A stretch of DNA of 64,000 bases, from contig WGOC01000015.1 in NCBI GenBank assembly GCA_016124235.1, forward strand, positions 1 through 64,000, in the 5' to 3' direction. A program made the translations under genes and the position numbers. Within the stretch, counting starts at the first letter, position 1, and each line of letters opens with the position of its first letter. Source of the DNA: a bacterium (GTDB lineage Bacteria > Verrucomicrobiota > Verrucomicrobiia > Limisphaerales > RI-55). Shown here in pieces: positions 25,122-36,007 of the stretch. The notes below the pieces were generated by a model. The model made no database searches, had not been told where the DNA came from, and was given only the letters and a program-made list of their open reading frames with translations.

Positions 25122-26531
25122 ATGAACCATCAGTACGTCGAACGTGTCGTTGACCTGCTCGAGCCAGGTCTGAACCGCATTCACAACATGTCCGTGGAGG
25201 ATGCCCGCGCGCGTATTTTGGCGGGTGATCCCGATGACGTGTTGGGAATCGACGGATCATTCAGCTTGATTGCCAAGGAAGGGAAAACCGTCCGCATGGC
25301 CCGTTCGCTGGATCGACCGATGCGTTACTTCCTCGCGAAGCGCCACGAAGGGCCGGCGCTCGTGGTGGCCGATCGGATGGACGCGATTTATGCCTGGCTC
25401 AAGAGCGAAGGCTTCGCGGATCAATTTCATCCCAGCTACACGCGCATGGTGCCGGCACATCACATCGTTGAAATCCAGTTGATTGGTTGTCCCGACCCGG
25501 ACCCGGTTTACACCCGGTTCTTTGATCCGAAACACGATACTCAGCCGGGGGATGTCGATACGATCGGCCGCAATTATATCGGTGCGCTGGCGAACGAGAT
25601 CGAGAAATGGTTGTCCGCCATCGACGACACAAGTGTGTTGCCGGCTGCCAGCCGGCAATCAGGAAGGGGTACAAATGAAGATTCCAAACTGCCGGCAAGC
25701 TGCCGGCAGCACGATGCGCCCATCGGTGTTTGCTTTTCCGGTGGGATCGACAGCGGTGCGGTTTTTCTGACGACGTACCACGTGATGCTCAAGCGGGGGA
25801 TGAATCCGTCCCGGCTCAAGGCATTCACTCTGTCGCTGGGCGGCGGCGATGACTTGAAACAGTCACGCGAATTCCTGCGGGCCGTCGGCCTCGAATTGTT
25901 CCTCGAAGCGATTGAAGCCCGGCCCGATTCCCTGAACCTCGATGAAACATTGCGCATTCTCGAAGACTACAAACCGCTCGACGTCGAGTGCGCGGCGATG
26001 GGCATCGCGTTGTTGCGCGGAATCCGCGAACGCTATCCCGACTGGAAATTCATGCTGGATGGCGACGGCGGTGACGAGAACTTGAAAGACTATCCGATCG
26101 AGGAAAATCCGGAGCTGACGATCCGCAGCGTGCTGCACAACCAGATGCTTTATCAGGAAGGCTGGGGCGTCGGGAAAATCAAACATTCGCTCACGTACAG
26201 CGGCGGATTAAGTCGCGGCTATCTGCGCACCTACGCACCCGCGCGCCAATTTGGATTCGATGCGTTCAGCCCTTTTGTGCGGCCTTCCGTGATGGCTGTC
26301 GCCGAAGGCATTCCGTTCATCGCGATCACGAATTACGATCACACAAAACTTTACGACTTGAAGGGAGCTGTGGTGGCGAGCGGCATCAAGCAACTCACGG
26401 GATTCGATATGCCGGTGTATCCAAAACGTCGTTTCCAACACGGCGCGGTGAAACCGGATCAATTGAAGAGCTTCCTGCGCACCTCGGAGCCCGTCATGCG
26501 TCGTCGCTTGCAGGAGCTGTTTGTTTCCTGA
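25122..26531 (+). CDS. Asparagine synthase-related protein without the glutaminase cysteine
   Basis: From the ATG at 25122 this is 469 aa. The N-terminal half resembles the Ntn glutaminase fold of asparagine synthetase (DDVLGIDGSFSLIAKE, FLAKRHEGPALVVADRMDAIY), but the chain begins MNHQYVERV with no Cys2, so it should not hydrolyse glutamine. The synthetase half has the PP-loop SGGIDSGAVFL and a second motif LDGDGGDEN for ATP activation. It may adenylate a carboxylate and use free ammonia or another amine. The domain linker (about residues 172-196) is made of two translated palindromic repeats. A longer frame from 24972 has no good start context. Confidence 0.83.
   Translation: MNHQYVERVVDLLEPGLNRIHNMSVEDARARILAGDPDDVLGIDGSFSLIAKEGKTVRMARSLDRPMRYFLAKRHEGPALVVADRMDAIYAWLKSEGFADQFHPSYTRMVPAHHIVEIQLIGCPDPDPVYTRFFDPKHDTQPGDVDTIGRNYIGALANEIEKWLSAIDDTSVLPAASRQSGRGTNEDSKLPASCRQHDAPIGVCFSGGIDSGAVFLTTYHVMLKRGMNPSRLKAFTLSLGGGDDLKQSREFLRAVGLELFLEAIEARPDSLNLDETLRILEDYKPLDVECAAMGIALLRGIRERYPDWKFMLDGDGGDENLKDYPIEENPELTIRSVLHNQMLYQEGWGVGKIKHSLTYSGGLSRGYLRTYAPARQFGFDAFSPFVRPSVMAVAEGIPFIAITNYDHTKLYDLKGAVVASGIKQLTGFDMPVYPKRRFQHGAVKPDQLKSFLRTSEPVMRRRLQELFVS
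25638..25709. repeat. Two 21-bp palindromes in the asparagine-synthase-like gene
   Basis: TTGCCGGCT-GCC-AGCCGGCAA (25638-25658) and CTGCCGGCA-AGC-TGCCGGCAG (25689-25709) are perfect palindromes with 9-bp arms and 3-nt loops, separated by 30 bp. They belong to the same family as the copy in mutL at 5641-5661. Each unit is 21 nt, i.e. seven codons, so insertion preserves the frame. Confidence 0.85.
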
Positions 26532-26954
26532 TTCAACTTTGCATTGAATCGAGACAGAACGTCAGCAGATTTCCAATGAGGCGACTTTATTTTTCATACG
26601 CTTGGTGCTCTCTGCAGGGTGAGTGTTCCAGCCAAACAGACATCGTTCTCGGCCTTTTCCCACCATGTGGCTAACCTTTTCGCGACTTCCAGCCCGATGT
26701 TACTTGGACCTCTCCTGATTCAATCGACTCCCATAAAGCCAACTTAAAATGCTCTTGGTTCGCTTGCGCCTTTTTATGAACTCAATCGAATAATTGCTTA
26801 GGAGTGACAGGCGTGTCCCCTCCAGCAAGTTCTAGTTCATTCGGAATAGTCCCCCTTAATTCAGCTAAGCCGACGCATCACTGAACGAAACAACGCTATC
26901 GAAAGGGAACGCATTTTCGTCGTCAAATGGCGTCCGGTCGTGTTTCGCTTTCTC
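26532..26954. other. AT-richer gap without an intact gene
   Basis: These 423 bp between the asparagine-synthase-like gene and the rhamnose mutarotase gene are less GC-rich than their surroundings. On the minus strand, short stop-bounded stretches look protein-like in two frames (for example EVAKRLATWWEKAENDVCLAG at 26594-26719) but lack starts and are broken by stops. This could be a decayed gene. No confident feature is present. Confidence 0.4.
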
Positions 26955-27293
26955 ATGATCCGCAAAGCGTTTGTGATGTCGGTGAATCCAGGTTGTGAAG
27001 CCAAATACGAAAGGCGCCATAATCCGATCTGGTCGGAATTGGAAAAGGCGCTTCTCGATTCTGGCGTGGAGACTTACTCGATTTTTCTTCACCGGGAGAC
27101 CGGACAATTGTTCGCCTATGTAGAATTCGCTGACGAAGCACAATGGAACGCAATCTCCCAAACCGAAGTATGTCAGCGCTGGTGGAAGCACATGAAGGAG
27201 ATCATGCCCGCCAATCCCGACAACAGCCCGGTATCGACTGAATTGCGCGAAGTCTTTCACATCGAATCAGCTTCGCACGGCGGAACAATTTGA
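26955..27293 (+). CDS. rhaM: L-rhamnose mutarotase family protein
   Basis: This 112-aa protein is a dimeric alpha/beta ferredoxin-like sugar mutarotase. It converts alpha and beta anomers of L-rhamnose or a related sugar. Family marks are YERRHNPIWSELEKAL, YSIFLHRETGQLFAYVEF and CQRWWKHMKEIM. The ATG at 26955 gives the standard N-terminus (MIRKAFVMSVNPG). It precedes the GH99-like gene by 28 bp on the same strand, suggesting that the secreted enzymes downstream act on a rhamnose-containing glycan (inference). Confidence 0.88.
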   Translation: MIRKAFVMSVNPGCEAKYERRHNPIWSELEKALLDSGVETYSIFLHRETGQLFAYVEFADEAQWNAISQTEVCQRWWKHMKEIMPANPDNSPVSTELREVFHIESASHGGTI

Positions 27294-27321
27294 CGATCCT
27301 CCGCAGCGACTTAGCCATCCC

Positions 27322-29517
27322 ATGAAAGCCGTCACGATCTTCTACGTGTTGAATTCGCTGCTCATCGCGAATGAGTTCGGCTCACAAAAAGCGACCGCTG
27401 CTGAACCGCTTCGCGATCTCTTCACCGACACTTGGGTTGCCACCGATGCGCTGGGTCGTTCACTTCCATTGGCGGATGAAGTTGGACCGCCGCGTTCCGA
27501 TCGCAAAGTCGGTATGTTTTATTTTCTCTGGCTCGGCCGTCACATCCAGGGCGGGCCATTTGACGTCACCAAAATTCTGGCCGCCGATCCGGACGCGATG
27601 CAAAAGCCGGACAGCCCGCTTTGGGGTTCGCTGCATGCGCCGCATCATTGGGGCGAATCGATCTTCGGCTATTACCTGACATCGGACGAATCTGTTCTGC
27701 GCAAGCACGCCCAGATGCTCAGCGACGCCGGCGTGGCCGTGGTGATCTTCGACGTCACCAATCAACTCACCTATCACGACGACTACATGACGTTGCTCAA
27801 GGTTTGGAACCAAATGCGCGCTGCCGGCAACCGCACGCCACAAGTCGCGTTTCTAACTCCGTTCTGGGATCCACCGAAAGTTGTGCGCAAATTGTGGGAT
27901 GATCTTTATTCGAAAGGCCTCTTCCGCGATCTCTGGTTTCAATGGCAGGGCAAACCGCTGATTCTTGCGGACCCTGACTTGATCGATTCGCTCGAAGATC
28001 ATTCAGAACAAAACACCCCGACTGAAATCCTCCCGGGCCACACACTCGGCCAGCGGTTCACCACCGACAAACCTTTTCGCGGTGCGGCGGGTCGCTTTCC
28101 CACCTGGAGCCAGAAGCAATCGGCCGTGACCATCACGCTCTTTCGCAACGGACCTGAAGGCGAGCGACTCGCGAGCAGCCGGTTTGAAAATGTGCCGGAC
28201 AATGGCTGGATGTTGGTGAAGCTCGATGCACCGCAACCGCCCGGCACCTACTATCTCGAAGCCAGCGCGCCTTCCGGCAAGATCGGTTGGTGGAGCGACA
28301 CAAACGACACCCAACCACACGGGCAAGCGATGGCCGATGGAAAACCCGTTGATGGCGATCGCACGTTGCGGCTGACGCTGGCGGACGACGAGGCGAACGA
28401 GATCCACAACTTCTTCACATTTCGCAAACCTCAGCCGGATTATTTCAAGGGACCAACCCAGTCCAATATGTGGAGCTGGCTCGAAGTTTACCCGCAACAC
28501 GTCTTCACCAATAGCGCCGGCGCGAAGGAACAGATGAGTGTTGGCGTTGCTCAAAATGCGGTCGGCAATCGTCTTGGATCAATGAGTGAAAAAGACGCCA
28601 AAGGCCGGAGTTGGCACGACGGTGCACGGGATTCGCGGCCGAACGCGGTCGCATACGGTTTCAATTTCGACGAACAATGGCGGCACGCCCTCGCAGTAGA
28701 TCCGCAGTTCGTTTTCGTGACCGGTTGGAATGAATGGATTGCCGGTCGGTTCAACGAATTCGCCGGCGTGCGGGAACCGGTGATGTTTGTCGACGAGTTC
28801 GACGAGGAACACAGTCGCGACATCGAACCGATGCAAGGCGGCCACGGCGATGACTATTACTACCAGCTCATTGCGAACATCCGCCGATACAAGGGCGCCC
28901 GCGCTGTTCAGCCAATTCAACCGAAGCCGATCGCGATCGATGGTCAGTTCGAGGACTGGCGAAACGTGGAACCGGAGTTTCGCGACACGATAGGCGATCC
29001 AGTCAAACGCAACCATCGCGGCTGGGATCCCAAGGTCATTTATCAAAACGACACCGGCCGGAACGATCTCGTGACGGCCAAAGTCAGCTTCGATGCCAAC
29101 GAAGTGAAGTTCTACGCGGCCAGTCGCGAACGACTCACTCCACCGACGGACAAGAACTGGATGCTGCTGTTTCTCGACGTGGATGGCGACGCCACCGACG
29201 GCTGGCTAGGTTATGATTTCGTCGTCAATCTCGGCGAGTCAGGCAAACTACAGCGTCACACGGGCGATGGTTTCCAGTGGGAGCCGGTCGGAAACATCAC
29301 ATGGAAATTCGCGGGCAATCAGATCGAACTTTCGATTCCGTGGCATGACCTCGGGCTCGCCGAGCCGCCGTCGTCCCTTGATTTCAAATGGGCCGACAAC
29401 ATCCAACCGACCGGCGACTGGAGTGATTTCACATTGAACGGCGATGTCGCGCCGAATGACCGCTTCAACTATCGCGCCGTATTCCACCGTCCAGAGACAA
29501 AACCTTCCGGGCGATGA
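27322..29517 (+). CDS. Secreted GH99/GH71-like protein with C-terminal carbohydrate-binding domain
   Basis: This 731-aa protein has an N-terminal hydrophobic segment consistent with a signal peptide (cleavage near ATAAEP). The N-terminal half looks like a TIM barrel of the GH99-like type found in WbsX-like and GH71/99 proteins (VGMFYFLWLGRH, AGVAVVIFDVTNQLTYHDDY, FVTGWNEWIAGRFNEF). An inserted beta-rich domain spans about residues 230-340. The last about 190 residues (IAIDGQFEDWRNVEPEFRDTIGD to the end) resemble a CBM9-like domain. It probably cleaves a mannan-like or rhamnose-containing polysaccharide. The catalytic residues cannot be assigned safely. Its C-terminal 33 residues have a diverged copy at 30.56-30.66 kb. 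Confidence 0.75.
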   Translation: MKAVTIFYVLNSLLIANEFGSQKATAAEPLRDLFTDTWVATDALGRSLPLADEVGPPRSDRKVGMFYFLWLGRHIQGGPFDVTKILAADPDAMQKPDSPLWGSLHAPHHWGESIFGYYLTSDESVLRKHAQMLSDAGVAVVIFDVTNQLTYHDDYMTLLKVWNQMRAAGNRTPQVAFLTPFWDPPKVVRKLWDDLYSKGLFRDLWFQWQGKPLILADPDLIDSLEDHSEQNTPTEILPGHTLGQRFTTDKPFRGAAGRFPTWSQKQSAVTITLFRNGPEGERLASSRFENVPDNGWMLVKLDAPQPPGTYYLEASAPSGKIGWWSDTNDTQPHGQAMADGKPVDGDRTLRLTLADDEANEIHNFFTFRKPQPDYFKGPTQSNMWSWLEVYPQHVFTNSAGAKEQMSVGVAQNAVGNRLGSMSEKDAKGRSWHDGARDSRPNAVAYGFNFDEQWRHALAVDPQFVFVTGWNEWIAGRFNEFAGVREPVMFVDEFDEEHSRDIEPMQGGHGDDYYYQLIANIRRYKGARAVQPIQPKPIAIDGQFEDWRNVEPEFRDTIGDPVKRNHRGWDPKVIYQNDTGRNDLVTAKVSFDANEVKFYAASRERLTPPTDKNWMLLFLDVDGDATDGWLGYDFVVNLGESGKLQRHTGDGFQWEPVGNITWKFAGNQIELSIPWHDLGLAEPPSSLDFKWADNIQPTGDWSDFTLNGDVAPNDRFNYRAVFHRPETKPSGR

Positions 29518-29537
29518 ACCACCCAAGTAAGAGCCCG

Positions 29538-29607
29538 GTAGCAGCGGACGCGAGTCCGCTCCAAATCGCCGTAAAGAAAGTGAGAGCCGACTCACGTCGG
29601 CTGCTAC
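29538..29607. repeat. Cruciform-type inverted repeat with palindromic arms
   Basis: Two arms (29538-29561 and 29584-29607, 24 bp each) are inverted relative to each other with three mismatches, around a 22-bp centre. Each arm also contains its own small palindrome: AGCGGAC...GTCCGCT on the left and AGCCGAC...GTCGGCT on the right. The differences between the arms are compensated within each arm, so both inner stems are kept. Confidence 0.8.
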
Positions 29608-29642
29608 GAATCAATTGCGGCGCACAAACACAATTGAGATCC

Positions 29643-30548
29643 ATGCCGTCTCAGCGCGGCTTTATGAAACTCGTCGCGATAATCATCTTCATGGCCTCCA
29701 CAGTTGCCAGTCTCCACTGCCTGGCAGCCGAAGAGAACTCGCAACCAACTTCATCCACCGACCTCGTCTTCATCGACAACGGGCAGATCAAAGTCGGCGT
29801 GAAGAAATCTTCCGGCTGCGGCATCGCCTGGTTTTCCGCCGACATGGACGGCCGCAATCTGGTCAACCACTGGGATCGCGGGCGCTTGATACAACAATCG
29901 TATTACGGTCGCGAAGACGGCTCGATGTGGAACAAACAACCCTGGCGCTGGAACCCGGTGCAAGGCGGCGATTGGAAGGGCCATCCGGCGACGACGCTCG
30001 AGTTCAAGCGCGAATCGGATTCGCTCTACGCGAAGACGCGGGGCAAACATTGGGCCTCGGGCGAAGAGCTGACCAATGTGGTGTTTGAAGAAGCGATCAA
30101 GTTGGAAGGCATGGTGGCACATGTTCATTTCAAGTTCACCTACACTGGCGAAGTCTCGCATCCGATTCGCGATCAGGAAATTCCCGCCGTGTTCGTCGAA
30201 CCTGACCTCGACACACTCGTGCTTTATGACGGTGAGAAACCCTGGACCGGCGGCGAACTCAATCGCTCGAAGCCCGGGTGGCCGAACGAGTCGCGCAAGA
30301 TGACGGAACATTGGGCCGCGTACGTCGATGCGACAGGCAAAGGGTTTGGCGTGCTGGTGCCGGTCGCGACCAACCTGACTTGTTACCGTTTTGGCGACGG
30401 CAAGGCGGAACACGGTTCGTGTTCGTATTTCGCGCCGTTGACGCGATTCGCAATCACTCCCGGCAAGGTGTTCGAATACGACGTCTATCTCACCACCGGA
30501 ACCGTGGAAGAAATTCGAGATCGATTCCAAAAGATCGCGAAGAAGTGA
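29643..30548 (+). CDS. Secreted protein of unknown function in the sugar cluster
   Basis: From the ATG at 29643 this is 301 aa with a clear signal peptide (LVAIIIFMASTVASLHCLAAEE). An ATG at 29664 is an alternative start. The mature part is rich in beta-strand and aromatic residues (GIAWFSADMDGRNLVNHWDRG, QSYYGREDGSMWNKQPWRWNP, ERTEHWAAYV-like EHWAAYVDATGKGFGVLVP). It has the look of a galactose-mutarotase-like or supersandwich carbohydrate-active protein. No family is recognised with confidence. It lies between the GH99-like and GH43-like genes on the same strand and is probably part of the same carbohydrate system. Confidence 0.8.
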   Translation: MPSQRGFMKLVAIIIFMASTVASLHCLAAEENSQPTSSTDLVFIDNGQIKVGVKKSSGCGIAWFSADMDGRNLVNHWDRGRLIQQSYYGREDGSMWNKQPWRWNPVQGGDWKGHPATTLEFKRESDSLYAKTRGKHWASGEELTNVVFEEAIKLEGMVAHVHFKFTYTGEVSHPIRDQEIPAVFVEPDLDTLVLYDGEKPWTGGELNRSKPGWPNESRKMTEHWAAYVDATGKGFGVLVPVATNLTCYRFGDGKAEHGSCSYFAPLTRFAITPGKVFEYDVYLTTGTVEEIRDRFQKIAKK

Positions 30549-30661
30549 AATTGGCTGGCGACTGGAGCGATTTCGCAGCAATTGAAGCCGCAATCCAAAA
30601 TGGTCGCCTGAACTTTCGCGCCGTGCCGCACTCGTCACCGACAACGCATTCCGCGCAATGA
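30549..30661 (+). pseudogene. Remnant of a GH99-like C-terminus
   Basis: Directly after the preceding stop, one frame encodes AGDWSDFAAIEAAIQNGRLN-FRAV and ends at 30661. Aligned without gaps to the last 33 residues of the 27322-29517 protein (GDWSDF...NDRFNYRAVFHRP), it has the same length to the stop and the same anchors: DWSDF, N, R, N, RAV and H. There is no start codon or upstream domain, so it is a fragment left by duplication and deletion. Confidence 0.7.
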
Positions 30662-30680
30662 ACGGCTCACGCGGGAATCT

Positions 30681-30705
30681 GGTACCAGCGGACGTGAGTC
30701 CGCTC
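30681..30705. repeat. Second copy of the 29.54-kb palindrome arm
   Basis: GGTACCAGCGGACGTGAGTC and the next five bases match the left arm at 29537-29561 except for two positions, keeping the inner stem AGCGGAC/GTCCGCT. It follows the GH99-like remnant at the same distance that the first copy follows the intact gene. Confidence 0.75.
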
Positions 30706-30814
30706 AAACTCGAACGGACCACGTAAGTGCCTGCGGGGAAGAAAGCGTTTCGAACTCGAATGACGATCGGCACAAACGTCTTGTCACGAGATTCATCGGC
30801 GGTAGCGTTTACCG

Positions 30815-31897
30815 ATGCAATTTAAGTTCCGGGGAGCTGCCGCCACCTTGGCTGTTCTTTTTGCAGTTACCTTCTGCCACGCTGCGCAAACCAACTCACC
30901 TCGAACCTTCATCGACTACTTCGATCCGATGCCCATCATCGGCCCGCTGACCACCAACGTTTGGGGCGCGGCAACTGTCGGTCCGCGCGACACGCAAAAC
31001 GGGCTCGAAGACGCGACGATGAAGCAGTGGGATTATTGGGACGGCAAAATCATCAAAGGACCGAAGGGCAAATATCACCTGTTTTGCAGCCGCTGGGAAC
31101 AGGCGCGCGGCCACAATGGCTGGTTTCAATCAAAAGCGGTTCATGCCGTAAGCGACAGTCTATTTGGCCCGTACGTCGACAAGGGTCTTTGCTGGCCCGA
31201 TAACAAAGACGGGAAGGGGCACAACGTCACCGCCCTCGTGCTGCCGGACGGTCGCTACGCTATCGTCATCAGCGAAACGCGGCCGGGAACCGTCTTTGTT
31301 TCCAAATCGCTCGATGGTCCGTGGACGGAGTTGGGGCGCATCTCGGTGGCGGGAATTCCAAAATGGCGTGCCTCCAACGAAATCATACTTGCCCGACCGG
31401 ACGGCAACTTCGAAATGTTTGGCCGCGCCGGAGTGGTCATGATCAGCACCAACGGCGTACTGGGTCCCTACGTTGCCCAAGGTCCAAAAATTTACCCACA
31501 CATCGCTGGCATGCCGCAGCACGCACTGAACAATCTCGAAGATCCGGTGCTCTGGTTCAGCGGCGGGCTGTATCACATTACGGTCAACAATTGGAGCGAC
31601 CGGAAGGCCTATCACCTAACCTCCAAAGACGGCATCCACGACTGGACCTATCGCGGCCTGGCCTATGATCCGACTAAGGATTTCGTCCGCTACACCGACG
31701 GCACCGTCAATCATTGGACCAAGCTGGAACGTCCTAGCGTTTACATTGAAAACGGCCACGTCGCCGCAGTCACTCTGGCCGTGATCGACGTGCAGAAAGA
31801 GCAGGAACACGGCAATGACGGTCACGGCAGCAAGATCATCGTCATCCCGTTCGATGGCGCCGCGATGGATCGTGATTTACAGTCCGGGAAAAAATAG
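30815..31897 (+). CDS. Secreted GH43-like five-bladed propeller protein
   Basis: This 360-aa protein has a signal peptide (ATLAVLFAVTFCHA). The mature chain has the pattern of GH43/GH117-like five-bladed propellers: an early FIDYFDPMPI, the blade starts KYHLFCSRWEQ, YAIVISETRPGTVFVSKSLDGPW and DPVLWFSGGLYHITVNNW, and later DGIHDWTYRGLAYDP. It probably hydrolyses an arabinose-, xylose- or rhamnose-containing substrate in the periplasm or outside the cell. Catalytic acids cannot be assigned safely. It is the last gene of the carbohydrate run that starts with rhaM. Confidence 0.75.
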   Translation: MQFKFRGAAATLAVLFAVTFCHAAQTNSPRTFIDYFDPMPIIGPLTTNVWGAATVGPRDTQNGLEDATMKQWDYWDGKIIKGPKGKYHLFCSRWEQARGHNGWFQSKAVHAVSDSLFGPYVDKGLCWPDNKDGKGHNVTALVLPDGRYAIVISETRPGTVFVSKSLDGPWTELGRISVAGIPKWRASNEIILARPDGNFEMFGRAGVVMISTNGVLGPYVAQGPKIYPHIAGMPQHALNNLEDPVLWFSGGLYHITVNNWSDRKAYHLTSKDGIHDWTYRGLAYDPTKDFVRYTDGTVNHWTKLERPSVYIENGHVAAVTLAVIDVQKEQEHGNDGHGSKIIVIPFDGAAMDRDLQSGKK

Positions 31898-32058
31898 GCC
31901 TGCCCACCTGTCCTCACTAACCGTTCTCAACGTCGGGTCCGACGACGAATACGTCGAGTTGGGCTTGGGCGGAACGAGCCGCGCGCCGAGAGCTTACGCG
32001 AGAAATCCGGGTTTATTTCACTGGCGAGTCTTCTCTTTGAGGCGCGAAGGCGGATTGA

Positions 32059-34497
<2,439 letters not shown>

Positions 34498-34751
34498 TCG
34501 ATTCCACTTTGAGCGCTGTCCGATTCCCCGACAAAGTTGGCAGAATTGTCCAAAAGCCGGTTATTCCGCCGCGGGCTTTGTCGCGATTAATGAAAGTCTG
34601 AGAGCGAGAATCCAAGTTTCTGTGCTTGGGGGCGTTAGAAGAAATCGGATTACTTGCAGCCGGCCGATTTCACAAACTTACGGACAGCATTAGCTGCGTG
34701 GGCATTCGCAATGCTGAGAAGGAGGCCGGTCAAAAAGTCGTATCTTTGATT

Positions 34752-35831
34752 ATGAAAACAACCCAAGTCGTATCCGGGTTCCTTCTTGGTGGTTCCCTCC
34801 TGATTCCTTCGCTCTCCAGTTTCGCCCAAACTGTTTTGGACGACGGGGGAGTTCACGTCATCAATGACTCAACCTATCGCAATGATTGGATTGAGTTGCA
34901 CAAAGGCACCACGTTGCGTCTCGAACCGGGCGCGGAAATCGGTGGTGATTATGATCAATCGGGCGCGATTCTTGTCTACGACACGTCGACGCTCGTGCTA
35001 GCTGGCGGTCATGTTGGCTCGGTCGGGCAATCGTCCGGCGGCATCTATCTCTATGACTCGGGTCAATTTATCATGGAGAGTGGTTTACTCGGCGGCGACG
35101 GCTACGGCTCAGGTCAGGTGATTGGATTTCAAACGTCCGCCGCGCAGATCCTCGGTGGCACGCTCGGCGCCGCCGGCGGCCAATCGGGAATGATTGGTTT
35201 CTTCGACACAAGCCACGCTGAACTTCGCGGCGGCGTGTTTGTTGATAACGGCGTCTACTCGGGTCTAGCGGTTTCGTTTGGTGATGCGCTCGTAGAAGTC
35301 TTTTTATGCCAATCGAGTTTGCCGTTCGGTGAACTGGCCGATTCCGCGGCGACGATTGTAGGAACGTGGAAAGATGGCTCGGCCGCTCAATTGAGCGTGA
35401 TGCGCGAACCGAGCGCACACATCGTCTTGGTGGAGGATTGCGCCGATGTGATCGTGGACACCGACGGCGACGGCGTTCCGGATGACGTCGACACATGTCC
35501 GGAATCGGATCTGCGCCCGACGGTTTTCATCCGCGAAATTGACACGGGTATTCCGAATCTGATCGATGGCCAACCGGTGAACGCCGACGGTTGTTCACTG
35601 GCGGACTTGGTTGCGGCGGTGATTGACGACGCAGCGGCCAATGCACGAAATCACGGAGAATTCATTCGCGCGGTGGCTCGTGGGCTACAAGTGTTGCGGA
35701 CGCAAGGCTTGCTGCCGAGCCGCTGGCTCGGACATTTCCAGGAGTGTGCGAGCCGCAGCAATCGAGACGAAGCCCGAATGTCCAGATATCATCGTCATCG
35801 TGTCACCCGTGACGGTCACCGCGGCCATTAA
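34752..35831 (+). CDS. Secreted repeat protein with thrombospondin type-3-like segment
   Basis: From the ATG at 34752 this is 359 aa with a signal peptide (GFLLGGSLLIPSLSSFAQ). The first 200 residues consist of short Gly/Ser/Tyr-rich repeats typical of beta-helical surface proteins (LVLAGGHVGSVGQSSGGIYL, FIMESGLLGGDGYGSGQVIG, AQILGGTLGAAGGQSGMIGF). A calcium-binding type segment VDTDGDGVPDDVDTCPESD comes near residue 240 and a helical C-terminus follows. The last about 20 residues (SRYHRHRVTRDGHRGH) are unusually basic. Another frame over the same bases reads PECPDIIVIVSPVTVTAAIN, so a frameshift near 35755 is possible. The function is unknown. Confidence 0.72.
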   Translation: MKTTQVVSGFLLGGSLLIPSLSSFAQTVLDDGGVHVINDSTYRNDWIELHKGTTLRLEPGAEIGGDYDQSGAILVYDTSTLVLAGGHVGSVGQSSGGIYLYDSGQFIMESGLLGGDGYGSGQVIGFQTSAAQILGGTLGAAGGQSGMIGFFDTSHAELRGGVFVDNGVYSGLAVSFGDALVEVFLCQSSLPFGELADSAATIVGTWKDGSAAQLSVMREPSAHIVLVEDCADVIVDTDGDGVPDDVDTCPESDLRPTVFIREIDTGIPNLIDGQPVNADGCSLADLVAAVIDDAAANARNHGEFIRAVARGLQVLRTQGLLPSRWLGHFQECASRSNRDEARMSRYHRHRVTRDGHRGH

Positions 35832-35856
35832 CACACTGGAAAATTACCAATCGACG

Positions 35857-35911
35857 ACCGCCCACTCCCATCCGTGCCGTCAAGCCGGGATCGGAGTGGG
35901 CGGTTTCGTTC
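35857..35911 (+). terminator. Hairpin terminator after the secreted repeat protein
   Basis: ACCGCCCACTCC (35857-35868) pairs perfectly with GGAGTGGGCGGT (35893-35904) and is followed by TTCGTTCTC. The T tract is imperfect. It lies 26 bp past the preceding stop. Confidence 0.6.
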
Positions 35912-36007
35912 TCGGGAAGCGGCTGACCTTGCTTCGCAAAGGAGGAAAAGTTTGACTTGCGCCTCGCACTCACTGGTTTAGAAGGAAAACAGAGGTCTGC
36001 TTCGCTT

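Noticed and set aside
26594..26719. Protein-like fragment on the minus strand (EVAKRLATWWEKAENDVCLAG)
   Set aside because: It has no start codon, and the neighbouring frame stretches do not join without assumed frameshifts; kept only as a possible decayed gene.
29751..30773. 340-aa open frame on the minus strand
   Set aside because: It is antisense to the secreted protein with a clear signal peptide and covers the GH99-like remnant.
34498..34751. Possible small gene between ligA and the secreted repeat protein
   Set aside because: The open frame there simply extends the downstream protein upstream of its signal peptide; no independent start with a ribosome site was found.
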